Source: Pseudomonadota bacterium (GTDB lineage Bacteria; Pseudomonadota; Alphaproteobacteria; Rhodobacterales; Rhodobacteraceae). Taken from it: DNA of 17,184 nt. Under the pieces are notes generated by a model. It was not told the origin of the DNA. It worked only from the letters and a program-made list of their open reading frames with translations, and did no database searches. The stretch's first letter is position 1. Each line of letters begins with the position of its first letter. A program made the position numbers and the translations under genes. Location: the NCBI GenBank assembly GCA_027592105.1, contig JAQCLA010000029.1, forward strand, positions 1-17,184, in the 5' to 3' direction. Below are positions 1-6,352 of the stretch, piece by piece.

Positions 1-93
1 ATCGAACCTGAGCTGGCGGCGCGTGCGTCGATCCCCGTGATCGAAGGTGTCGCTGCTTCTGCTCGGCTGGCCCAGGTTATTGCCCGCGTATAG
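1..93 (+). CDS. Asp/Glu/hydantoin racemase-like protein, C-terminal fragment
   Basis: Reading frame 1 is open from the window edge to a TAG at 91-93, giving the last 30 residues of a protein whose start lies outside the window. The tail contains IPVIEGVAASARLAQ. This resembles the C-terminal helix region of the Asp/Glu/hydantoin racemase superfamily, where a PVIDGV segment followed by an alanine-rich helix is common. The superfamily also includes maleate isomerases and arylmalonate decarboxylases, so the substrate cannot be given. The codon use fits the GC-rich neighbours. The assignment rests on a short segment and is moderate. Nothing links it by spacing to the genes downstream, since more than 500 bp without a gene follows. 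Confidence 0.5.
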   Translation: MEPELAARASIPVIEGVAASARLAQVIARV

Positions 94-158
94 GGCCATC
101 CGCCTCAGGCCCCACGGATGCGGGCTCGGAATGTCAACTATTTCGGTCGTTATCAAAT

Positions 159-173
159 TGATACTTGGTATCA
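159..173. promoter_or_regulatory. Palindrome TGATAC-TTG-GTATCA, possible GntR-type operator
   Basis: The sequence shows a perfect 6-bp inverted repeat around a 3-bp centre. It shares the GGTAT core with the palindrome at 388-397. Short GT-N-AC type palindromes are typical of GntR/FadR-family operators, so a regulator of that type is a reasonable guess. No GntR gene is present in the window. Confidence 0.4.
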
Positions 174-207
174 CAGCGGCTTTGGTCGGCGCCTGTACCT
201 GCGGCAT

Positions 208-222
208 TTGGATCCCAGACCC
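208..222 (+). repeat. 15-bp direct repeat, copy 1
   Basis: TTGGATCCCAGACCC occurs here and again at 294-308, with starts 86 bp apart. The copies are exact over 15 bp and contain the palindrome GGATCC. This could be a repeated regulator site or the mark of a small duplication. No coding role is apparent. Confidence 0.6.
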
Positions 223-293
223 TTTTTGTCGCGATTGGGATTGGAACTCGAAGTTCATATGATCAAAATCAATGGGTTACGTGGTAGAGAACG

Positions 294-308
294 TTGGATC
301 CCAGACCC
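294..308 (+). repeat. 15-bp direct repeat, copy 2
   Basis: Exact second copy of TTGGATCCCAGACCC. Bases flanking the two copies differ (CAT before the first, ACG before the second; T versus A after), so the conserved unit is about 15 bp rather than part of a longer duplication. Confidence 0.6.
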
Positions 309-387
309 ATTCCCTCCGCCATTTTACCTAATTTTATCTAAATTTTTCAAAGCGATACCTGCCAAATCTCGGTTTCGGTATGCCATT

Positions 388-397
388 TGGTATACCA
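388..397. promoter_or_regulatory. Palindrome TGGTATACCA, possible GntR-type operator
   Basis: A perfect 10-bp palindrome lies in AT-rich DNA. Related half-sites lie just upstream (ATACC at 354-358, GGTAT at 377-381). The form fits the TGGT...ACCA pattern bound by many FadR-subfamily GntR regulators. It precedes no plus-strand gene nearby. Confidence 0.4.
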
Positions 398-544
398 TGT
401 TGTTGAGAAAGCGCGGCTAAACGGCAGGCTTGTATTCTAGTCACGTCGCAGGTTCACGGAAGATCCATGCCAATGAATATGTCAGCTTTCGCCCGTTTTC
501 GCAGTGGTGCCTGTCGGCGCAAGGTGCATGCCCACAAGAGGGTC

Positions 545-572
545 CCCGTCAATCCCAGGGCGGATTGCCGGG
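545..572. other. Inverted repeat downstream of the reductase, possible weak terminator
   Basis: CCCG-t-CAATCC pairs with GGATTG-c-CGGG around a 6-nt loop, giving ten base pairs with one internal mismatch. It lies about 36 bp beyond the stop of the minus-strand reductase. No T-run follows on the minus strand, so it is not a classical intrinsic terminator. It may be an mRNA 3'-end stabilising hairpin or chance. Confidence 0.3.
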
Positions 573-607
573 TTGTCCATGCTACCGCTGCATCTCATAG
601 CTCAGCC

Positions 608-1813
608 CTAGCCCTGCAACAGGGGTTTGAGGTCTTGGGCCGGGTCGACCACCAACGCCGGGTCGGGCGACACCCCCGCCGCGATCAGGCGTTTGCCGAT
701 CATGTAGCCGCGCGGATCGTTCATCGCATCGACGGCCACCAGCCTGCCTTGCGCGTAATACCAATGCGAGCGCGCGCTGCCCGCATCGCGGATCACCACG
801 CGGTCATACCCCGTGTTCAGCCCCGCGATCTGCAATTTGACATCATATTGATCCGACCAGAACCACGGCTCGGGGCGATAGGGTTCATGCGCGCCGAGGA
901 TGTTTTTCGCCACAGTCTCGGCCTGATCGATGGCGTTCTGCACCGACTCCAGCCGGATGCGCGCGCCTTGATATGGAGAACTCGCGCAATCGCCCGCGGC
1001 CCAGATGGCGGGGTCACTGGTGCGGCCCTCTTCGTCGGTCGCGATGCCGTTCTCGATCATCAGCCCCGCGGCTGCCGCCAAGGCGGTGGCGGGCGCGATG
1101 CCGATGCCTGCGATCACCATGTCGCAGGCAATCTCGGCCCCGTCCGCCAAGACCGCCCCCGTCACATGATCCGTGCCGACAAGCCGGGTCAGCCCCACGC
1201 CTTCGCGAATATCGATACCGTGGGACAAGTGCAGCGCGCGGAAATACTCCGAGGTCTCGGGGGCAGCGACCCGTTGCAGGATGCGCGGCGCCATCTCGAT
1301 CAAGGTCACATCCATCCCGCGCTTTCGCGCCACCGCTGCCGCCTCGAGCCCGATATAGCCGCCCCCCACGATCAGCGCGCGCCGCCCCGGCTGCATGCCC
1401 GGTGCCATCGCATCGACATCGCCAAGACCGCGCACCACATGCACGCCCTTGAGATCGCCGCCGATCGCAGCAGGCAGGCGGCGCGGCACCGATCCCGTGG
1501 TCAGCACAAGCGCATCATAGGGGATGGTCGCATCGCCGAAGGCCACCTGCCGCGCATCGGTATCGATACCCTGCACGGGTTGGCCCAAACGCAGGTCGAT
1601 CCCAGCCTCGGCATAGTAGCTTTCCGGCCGGAGCAAGAGCCGCTCAAGCCCCACCTCACCCAAGAGGTAGGCCTTGGACAAAGGCGGTCGCTGGTAGGGC
1701 GGCACAGGTTCTTCCCCGATCAGGGTGATCTGACCGGCAAAGCCCAGCGCGCGCAGCTTTGCCACGCAGGCCGCCCCCGCCTGTCCGGCGCCGATCACCA
1801 CGATCTTTTGCAT
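608..1813 (-). CDS. FAD/NAD(P)-dependent ferredoxin reductase (rhodocoxin/putidaredoxin reductase type)
   Basis: A 401-residue protein, the usual length for class I oxygenase-type ferredoxin reductases, which pass electrons from NAD(P)H through FAD to a small [2Fe-2S] ferredoxin serving a Rieske oxygenase or P450. The N-terminal FAD motif GAGQAG lies at about residues 8-13. PPYQRPPLSK follows, typical of this family. The NAD-binding motif GGGYIG is near residue 150, and WAAGDCA near 270 marks the second FAD contact. I chose the ATG at 1813, which has an AAAGG ribosome binding site 9 nt upstream; an in-frame TTG lies one codon earlier. It is divergent from operon A and shares its 0.3-kb regulatory region. 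No ferredoxin, Rieske oxygenase or P450 is present in the window, so its partner must be elsewhere. Family assignment is firm; its role in this locus is not. Confidence 0.88.
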   Translation of the reverse strand: MQKIVVIGAGQAGAACVAKLRALGFAGQITLIGEEPVPPYQRPPLSKAYLLGEVGLERLLLRPESYYAEAGIDLRLGQPVQGIDTDARQVAFGDATIPYDALVLTTGSVPRRLPAAIGGDLKGVHVVRGLGDVDAMAPGMQPGRRALIVGGGYIGLEAAAVARKRGMDVTLIEMAPRILQRVAAPETSEYFRALHLSHGIDIREGVGLTRLVGTDHVTGAVLADGAEIACDMVIAGIGIAPATALAAAAGLMIENGIATDEEGRTSDPAIWAAGDCASSPYQGARIRLESVQNAIDQAETVAKNILGAHEPYRPEPWFWSDQYDVKLQIAGLNTGYDRVVIRDAGSARSHWYYAQGRLVAVDAMNDPRGYMIGKRLIAAGVSPDPALVVDPAQDLKPLLQG

Positions 1814-1996
1814 CAAGCTTTACCTTTGCGCCTTAGTGCAACGTCACATCCGCGGTTGTTTTATAACGTTGTTTCAATTCAGATTTTCCAGGTCCTGTCA
1901 GTGGAGCCATAAGTAACCATTCAGACACGCCAGATGGCTTGGACTGAATTGATCCACGTTAAGTGCTTTCGAACGGAATGCTTCAGGCCCACAGTC

Positions 1997-2028
1997 TTGA
2001 CATATCACGGCATGGACTGCAATGTTGT
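1997..2028 (+). promoter_or_regulatory. Predicted promoter of operon A
   Basis: A perfect -35 hexamer TTGACA (1997-2002) is followed after 17-18 bp by a poor -10 (around 2020-2026, AATGTT). The expected start of transcription falls in or next to the operator beginning at 2029. A similar arrangement precedes operon B, which strengthens the call. The -10 is weak, so the start site is only approximate. Confidence 0.45.
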
Positions 2029-2056
2029 TTGAACATGTTGTTCAATTATGAACTTT
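2029..2056. promoter_or_regulatory. Operator A: TTGAAC-N5-GTTCAA plus third half-site, probably bound by the IclR regulator
   Basis: TTGAAC (2029-2034) and GTTCAA (2040-2045) form a perfect inverted repeat. Four bases later comes GAAC (2050-2053), so GTTCA and TGAAC also form a second overlapping palindrome. The same three half-sites with the same spacing recur at 9531-9555 before operon B. IclR-family proteins bind as dimers or tetramers to palindromes, often two overlapping ones. A site overlapping the predicted transcription start would suit repression relieved by a pathway metabolite. Confidence 0.65.
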
Positions 2057-2086
2057 TCTCTTTGTTTTCTCAGGTGGCAAATCGAT

Positions 2087-2122
2087 ATGCCGTTATGCGA
2101 CACTATGGTGGTGCCCAAATGA
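2087..2122 (+). CDS. Leader peptide reading frame (11 codons) coupled to the hydrolase
   Basis: ATG at 2087 opens MPLCDTMVVPK and ends at TGA 2120-2122, which overlaps the hydrolase ATG (2119-2121) as ATGA. A good ribosome binding site, AGGTGG (2072-2077), lies 9 nt before this ATG, whereas the hydrolase start itself has only a poor one. The arrangement suggests that translation of the leader delivers ribosomes to the hydrolase. The peptide shows no run of a regulatory amino acid, so attenuation is not indicated. It may be chance. Confidence 0.35.
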   Translation: MPLCDTMVVPK

Positions 2123-2958
2123 CCAAGCCAACGTCGGAAGTATTGTGCGATATCGACTTTATCGCGCGCCCAGCTTCCGGGCCGGTCGTGGTTTTCCTTC
2201 ATGGTATCGGGTCCAACGCGACGTCATTCTCAGGGCTGTTCGAATTCCTGCCCGTCGATTTCAGCCTCGTCGCTTGGAATGCCCCTGGTTATTTGGCGTC
2301 GGCGCCACTGGAAAAGGATTGGCCGCTTGCGTCGGATTACGCGCAAAAATTGTCCGAGCTACTCGATCGTATGGGCCACGGCTCGGTGCATCTCGTCGGG
2401 CACTCGCTTGGCGCGTTGATCGCCGCGGCCTTTGCGCGTCGGTACGCTGATCGTCTGCGCAGTCTGACTTTGGTTTCCGCGGCCGCAGGATATGGTGTGC
2501 CCCCTTTTGGAGCCATGCCCGGTGGTGTGAAGGACAGGCTCTTGGATTTGGAGCGCCTTGGTCCAGCCGCATTCGCCCATGTCCGGGCTTCGAACCTCAT
2601 ATATCAGCCAGAGCGATACCCGGAGCTTGTTCAAAGGGTTGAGTCCGCGATGGCGCAGGTCAATCCCAAAGGCTACGCGCAGGCTGTGAGAATGCTCGCA
2701 TCCGGAAAATTGGCCGATGACCTTGCCCACGTCGCGTTGCGCCCCGGTTTCATCATAGGGGCACAAGACAAGATCACACCACTGGTACAGACGATGACGG
2801 CCGCCAATGCGTGGAATACGCTTTATCCTGTCCGACCGATCGTCACCCAAATCGAAGGGGCGGGGCATGCGGTCTACCTACAAAGCCGTGACGCGTTCTG
2901 CGCGGCTTTGTTGGATCACATGGGCTTGGCCGCTGCCCGAAACTCGGATGGAGTTTGA
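2119..2958 (+). CDS. Alpha/beta-fold hydrolase (meta-cleavage product hydrolase-like)
   Basis: A 279-residue alpha/beta hydrolase, the usual length for carbon-carbon hydrolases such as MhpC/BphD and for enol-lactone hydrolases. The oxyanion region FLHGIGSN lies near residue 30. The nucleophile elbow GHSLGA gives Ser96; the remaining triad residues are Asp217 (GAQDKITP) and His250 (GAGHAVYL). It is the first gene of operon A and is followed 1 bp later by an extradiol dioxygenase. That neighbour makes hydrolysis of a ring-cleavage product the likeliest role, although lactone, ester or amide hydrolysis cannot be excluded. The start at 2119 is chosen because the protein begins well before the first beta strand and overlaps the leader frame stop. 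Earlier in-frame ATGs at 2095 and 1963 would add residues, and the one at 1963 would lie upstream of the predicted promoter. Confidence 0.85.
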   Translation: MTKPTSEVLCDIDFIARPASGPVVVFLHGIGSNATSFSGLFEFLPVDFSLVAWNAPGYLASAPLEKDWPLASDYAQKLSELLDRMGHGSVHLVGHSLGALIAAAFARRYADRLRSLTLVSAAAGYGVPPFGAMPGGVKDRLLDLERLGPAAFAHVRASNLIYQPERYPELVQRVESAMAQVNPKGYAQAVRMLASGKLADDLAHVALRPGFIIGAQDKITPLVQTMTAANAWNTLYPVRPIVTQIEGAGHAVYLQSRDAFCAALLDHMGLAAARNSDGV

Positions 2959-2959
2959 G

Positions 2960-3868
2960 ATGACCGAAGACCTTAGACTGGATCACTTGCGCGGCATCGT
3001 GATGCGTGCCCCCGGGATCACCACGACGACGTCGTTCTACACCGATCAATGGGGGCTGCATGTGGCCCACGAGGACGACGGGATCACCTATCTGCGCGGG
3101 AGCGGTGAGCAACCGTTCATCTATGGCCTCAAGGACGATGCGACCTATGGCATCGAGTATATCCATTTCGGCATGCCGGACCGCGACGGTGTCGACGCAC
3201 TCTATGGGCAGCTTTCCCAAAAGGGAGCGGATTTACGCGGCGCCCCGGGTACATTCGAGGGTCCCTTTAGTGGCTATGGCTTCGAGGTGGTCGATCCAGA
3301 TCATCGGCGTCTTCGCATTACTTCAGATATTTTGCAGCGCGACGCCGACGACATCCACGCTTATCCGCGCAAGATCAGTCACGTGGTGCTGAACACGCCC
3401 GACATGGAGGGCATGCAGCGCTGGTATGAAGACATGTTGGGCTTCCGCACCAGCGATTACTCCGCCGACCAAATGGTGTTCCTGCGCATCGGTAGTGATC
3501 ACCACGCCATCGCTTTCGTGCGGGCCCAATACCCGGCGATCAACCATGTTGCCTTTGAGATGGCAGGTATCGACAGTTTCATGCGTGGCATCGGCCGCAT
3601 GAAGCAAAAGGGTCAGGTGCCGAGCTGGGGGCCAGGACGGCATGGGCCGGGCAACAATCCATTCGCCTATTTCGTCTCGCCCTCGGGTTTCGTGATCGAG
3701 TTTACTTCGGAGGTGCAGCAGATCGACGAGGCGACGCACGAACCGAAGGTCTGGTCGCGCACCGACCCAGAGGCGATGGACCAGTGGATGACGGCAGGCC
3801 CGCCGACACCGGCGCAACGCGCGGTCATGGCCGGGCGGCCCGACCCCGGCTTTCCGAAGGAAGGATGA
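2960..3868 (+). CDS. Extradiol ring-cleavage dioxygenase, two-domain VOC type I
   Basis: A 302-residue protein with two VOC modules, the length of BphC-type catechol/2,3-dihydroxybiphenyl dioxygenases, which use Fe(II) or Mn(II) and O2 to cut the ring next to a catechol diol. The second module keeps the full active site. Metal ligands are His141 (SHVVL), His196 (NHVAF) and Glu247 (VIEF). His181/182 and Tyr237 sit at the spacings expected for the catalytic His and Tyr of BphC. ATG 2960 is preferred over ATG 2948 because GGAG ends 7 nt before it. The gene follows the hydrolase by 1 bp and precedes an SDR by 3 bp, so all three are probably co-translated. The ring substrate cannot be read from the sequence. 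Confidence 0.9.
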   Translation: MTEDLRLDHLRGIVMRAPGITTTTSFYTDQWGLHVAHEDDGITYLRGSGEQPFIYGLKDDATYGIEYIHFGMPDRDGVDALYGQLSQKGADLRGAPGTFEGPFSGYGFEVVDPDHRRLRITSDILQRDADDIHAYPRKISHVVLNTPDMEGMQRWYEDMLGFRTSDYSADQMVFLRIGSDHHAIAFVRAQYPAINHVAFEMAGIDSFMRGIGRMKQKGQVPSWGPGRHGPGNNPFAYFVSPSGFVIEFTSEVQQIDEATHEPKVWSRTDPEAMDQWMTAGPPTPAQRAVMAGRPDPGFPKEG

Positions 3869-3871
3869 ACG

Positions 3872-4663
3872 ATGGACCTCGGGCTGACAGATCGTTGCGT
3901 CGTGGTCACTGGCGGCAGTTCCGGGATTGGACTGGAGGCCGTTCGTATCTTGCTGGAAGACGGCGCCCGGGTGGCGTTCTGCGCCCGTGGTGCAGAGCGG
4001 CTGGAAGCCGTGGCGGCCGAGCTGGCACACGAATATGGGGACAAAAGGATTCTTGCGCGGGCGTTTTCGGTACTGGATCCGGCGGCGGTCGCAAGCTTCG
4101 CACAGGAAGTCGGGAGGGCCTTCGGGGGCTGCGACGCTCTCGTCACCAATGCCGGGCAGGGGCGCGTCTCGACTTATGCCGATACCAGTGACGCCGACTG
4201 GCGCGAGGAACTGGAGTTGAAATTCTTCAGCCAACTGCACCCGATCCGCGCCTTTGAGGCGATGTTGCGAAAAAGCGGGCAGGGCGCGATCGTCGCCGTG
4301 AACTCGCTTCTGGCGTCGCAGCCTGAACCGCACATGGTCTGCACCTCTGCCGCGCGGGCCGGTGTGCAGAATTTGCTGAAGTCGCTGGCCACCGAACTCG
4401 CCCCCGATATCCGCGTCAATTCGATCCTTCTAGGCCTAGTGGACTCTGCCCAATGGCAGCGCCGGTATGAGGCGCGCGCGGATCGGACCCAGAGCCGAGG
4501 GGACTGGTTTGCGGCGCTGGCGCGGGCCAAGAAAATCCCGCTCGGGCGGCTTGGCAAGCCGGAGGAACCTGCCCGCGCGATCGCTTTTCTCGCCTCGCCT
4601 GCGTCCAGCTACATCACCGGCGCAAAGCTCGAAATCTCGGGCGGCGTGTCGCGCTTTGCCTGA
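3872..4663 (+). CDS. Atypical short-chain dehydrogenase/reductase lacking the catalytic Tyr and Lys
   Basis: A 263-residue SDR with a clear Rossmann fold: TGGSSGIG at residues 13-20, NAG near 94 and the catalytic-type Ser145 in VNSLL. The site that should be YxxxK reads T158-S-A-A-R162, so Tyr is replaced by Thr and Lys by Arg. The following AGVQNLLKSLATE segment aligns normally, so this is not a misreading of frame. A subgroup of SDRs resembling beta-ketoacyl-ACP reductase but with imperfect catalytic residues is known (CDD names it BKR_like_SDR_like), and this protein looks like a member. It may use a different acid/base, or act non-redox. AAGGAAGGA just upstream supports the start at 3872. 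It lies between the ring-cleavage enzyme and the ThDP enzyme. Confidence 0.87.
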   Translation: MDLGLTDRCVVVTGGSSGIGLEAVRILLEDGARVAFCARGAERLEAVAAELAHEYGDKRILARAFSVLDPAAVASFAQEVGRAFGGCDALVTNAGQGRVSTYADTSDADWREELELKFFSQLHPIRAFEAMLRKSGQGAIVAVNSLLASQPEPHMVCTSAARAGVQNLLKSLATELAPDIRVNSILLGLVDSAQWQRRYEARADRTQSRGDWFAALARAKKIPLGRLGKPEEPARAIAFLASPASSYITGAKLEISGGVSRFA

Positions 4664-4684
4664 TCCCCGTTTCCGAAGATCCTC

Positions 4685-6352
4685 ATGAAAGATCCAAGCC
4701 CCATGTCTCAGACCGTTGGTCACCAAATTGCCGAGGCGCTTGCCGATGCGGGCGTCACTACCATGTTTGGTGTGATCTCTATCCACAACATGCCGATCCT
4801 CGATGCGGTGGCTGAACAGGGGCGCATCCGTTTTATTCCGGCACGCGGCGAGGCCGGGGCGATGAACATGGCCGATGCCTTCTCGCGCGTGACTGGGAAA
4901 CTGGGTGTGGCATTGACCTCGACCGGAACGGCAGCGGGCAATGCCGCTGGCGCGCAGGCCGAAGCATTGACAGCCGGCAGCCGGGTGCTGCACCTCACCA
5001 CACAAATCGACCGACCTTGGATGGACCGGGACCGCGCCGCAATCCACGATGTGCCCAAGCAGCCCGAAATGCTGCGCGGTGTGTCCAAGGCCGTGTTCCG
5101 CATCTGGGACGAGATGGGTGTTCTTGGAACCCTAGCTGCTGCGATCCGCGTTGCGATGACGCCGCCCACCGGCCCGGTCAGCCTCGAGGTGCCCGTCGAC
5201 GTGCAGCGCATCCCCGCAGTGGCCGGATTGCGCCTGACCCCACCGCGCCCGGCTATTGCGACGGTGGATGAGGCTGCCCTAGACGCACTTGCAGAGCGGG
5301 TGAAAGCCGCGAAGCGGCCCATGCTCTGGCTCGGCGGTGGTGCCCGGGGGGCCGGGGCCGAGGCGTTGGAGCTGGTCGAGCGCGGCTTCGGAGCTGTCAG
5401 TTCGACACAGGGCCGCGCCGTGGTTCCGGAAACCCACAAAGGCACGCTCGGGGCCTTCAACATGACACCGGAGGCGGAGGCGCTCTTTCAAGGCTGTGAC
5501 CTGATGATCGTCGTGGGCTCGCGGCTTCGCGGGAACGAAACGCGCAACAACAAAATGCCGCTGCCGCGCCCGTTGTTTCAAATCGACGTGGAGCCGACGC
5601 AAGGCGGGCGAAATTATCCGACCGACGGGTTTCTTTGCGGCGACGCAGCGGCAACACTTCGCGCGCTTCTGGACCGATTGCCCAAGCGGCTGGGGACCGA
5701 TCCACAGCTGCATTATGACATCGCCGTGGCCCGTGCGAGATCGGAAGGGACGCTGCGCGCGCGCCTTGGGCCGTACCAGGTGGTCGCCGATCATCTCCTC
5801 GCGGTGGTGCCAAGGGGGGGGCATCCATGGGTCCGCGACGTGACGATTTCGAACTCCACCTTCGGTAACCGCTACGTCCAGATCGCGGAACCGCATTTGG
5901 GTGTGCACGCCCTTGGTGGAGGCATCGGGCAGGGGATCGCCATGGCTATCGGGGCTGCGGCGGGATCGCAGGCGCGCACTATCGCACTCGTGGGCGATGG
6001 CGGTGCGCAGCTCGGTATCGCCGAGCTGATCACTGCTGTCGATGCGGAGCTACCGATCACATTCGTGCTGATGAACGACGCGGCCTATGGTGTGATCGAG
6101 AACATCCAAGATGCCCAGTACGACGGTCGTAGGCATTATTCCAAGCTCAAGACGCCCGATTTCGGGCTGCTCTGCCAGTCCATCGACATGCCCCATGTCC
6201 GTGTCGCGCGGATCGAGGATTTCCCGCAGGCGCTGGACGCGACCCTCGGGCGTACCGGCCCAGTGGTGGTCGAGGTCGACATGGTGTCCATCGGTCCCTT
6301 CGCGGAATCCTTCGCCGGACCGCCGGCCGGGGCTGCGGGCGGCAAGTCATGA
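4685..6352 (+). CDS. Thiamine diphosphate-dependent enzyme (acetolactate synthase/benzoylformate decarboxylase superfamily)
   Basis: A 555-residue enzyme with the three-domain layout of the ThDP family. The N-terminal pyrimidine-binding domain carries Glu56 in PARGEAGAMNMA, the residue that activates the cofactor. A central domain with FAD- or nucleotide-type fold (LWLGGGARGAG) follows. The C-terminal pyrophosphate domain has the metal-binding signature starting GDGGAQ near residue 436 and ending at NDAAYG. Members decarboxylate or cleave 2-oxo acids and may ligate the resulting aldehyde. The reaction here is unknown, but an aldehyde product would suit the aldehyde dehydrogenase two genes on. 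ATG 4685 is used; ATG 4703 (MSQTVGHQ) is a reasonable alternative and neither has a strong ribosome binding site. Its stop overlaps the next start (ATGA, 6349-6352). Confidence 0.87.
   Translation: MKDPSPMSQTVGHQIAEALADAGVTTMFGVISIHNMPILDAVAEQGRIRFIPARGEAGAMNMADAFSRVTGKLGVALTSTGTAAGNAAGAQAEALTAGSRVLHLTTQIDRPWMDRDRAAIHDVPKQPEMLRGVSKAVFRIWDEMGVLGTLAAAIRVAMTPPTGPVSLEVPVDVQRIPAVAGLRLTPPRPAIATVDEAALDALAERVKAAKRPMLWLGGGARGAGAEALELVERGFGAVSSTQGRAVVPETHKGTLGAFNMTPEAEALFQGCDLMIVVGSRLRGNETRNNKMPLPRPLFQIDVEPTQGGRNYPTDGFLCGDAAATLRALLDRLPKRLGTDPQLHYDIAVARARSEGTLRARLGPYQVVADHLLAVVPRGGHPWVRDVTISNSTFGNRYVQIAEPHLGVHALGGGIGQGIAMAIGAAAGSQARTIALVGDGGAQLGIAELITAVDAELPITFVLMNDAAYGVIENIQDAQYDGRRHYSKLKTPDFGLLCQSIDMPHVRVARIEDFPQALDATLGRTGPVVVEVDMVSIGPFAESFAGPPAGAAGGKS

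Larger units (their letters stand above)
94..607. other. Gene-poor region with operator-like repeats
   Basis: No convincing coding sequence is seen between the racemase-like 3' end and the 3' end of the reductase. Positions about 310-400 are clearly more AT-rich than the rest of the window. The region holds two perfect palindromes (159-173 and 388-397), a 15-bp direct repeat (208-222 and 294-308) and an inverted repeat (545-572), listed separately. A 32-codon reading frame on the minus strand (580 down to 482) begins MDNPAIRPGIDG; it has no good ribosome binding site and I do not recognise it. The region looks like a promoter/operator block, yet no plus-strand gene follows it for about 2 kb. 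Confidence 0.6.
1814..2118. promoter_or_regulatory. Divergent regulatory region between reductase and operon A
   Basis: This 305-bp stretch separates the minus-strand reductase from the plus-strand hydrolase. On the minus strand TATAAA (1865-1860) could be a -10 for the reductase, leaving a leader of about 40 nt. On the plus side it holds the -35-like TTGACA (1997-2002), the IclR-type operator (2029-2056) and a short leader reading frame (2087-2122), listed separately. CAATTCAG (1875-1882) is repeated inverted as CTGAATTG (1944-1951); its meaning is unknown. Confidence 0.6.

Noticed and set aside
118..420. Plus-strand open frame of 100 codons in the gene-poor region
   Set aside because: It runs through both palindromes and both direct-repeat copies, has no good ribosome binding site and shows no recognisable domain. 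The repeat yields similar peptide pieces in two frames, as expected of DNA repeats rather than coding.
482..580. 32-codon minus-strand frame just beyond the reductase, possible gene remnant
   Set aside because: It reads like plausible protein but lacks a ribosome binding site and a match I can recognise, and it contains the inverted repeat at 545-572. Not enough to call a gene or pseudogene.
467..1912. Long plus-strand open frame of 481 codons opposite the ferredoxin reductase
   Set aside because: It covers the whole reductase gene in antisense; its translation is rich in Arg, His and Ala with no domain, while the minus strand gives a complete flavoprotein with all motifs. Long antisense frames are common in GC-rich DNA.
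2627..2640. GTTCAA half-site inside the hydrolase gene as a further IclR operator
   Set aside because: Only one half-site is present, without the inverted partner or third half-site seen at 2029 and 9531; a chance match in coding DNA.
3323..4333. Minus-strand open frame of 336 codons across the dioxygenase and SDR genes
   Set aside because: It spans two well-supported plus-strand genes and their junction, and its translation has no family signature.
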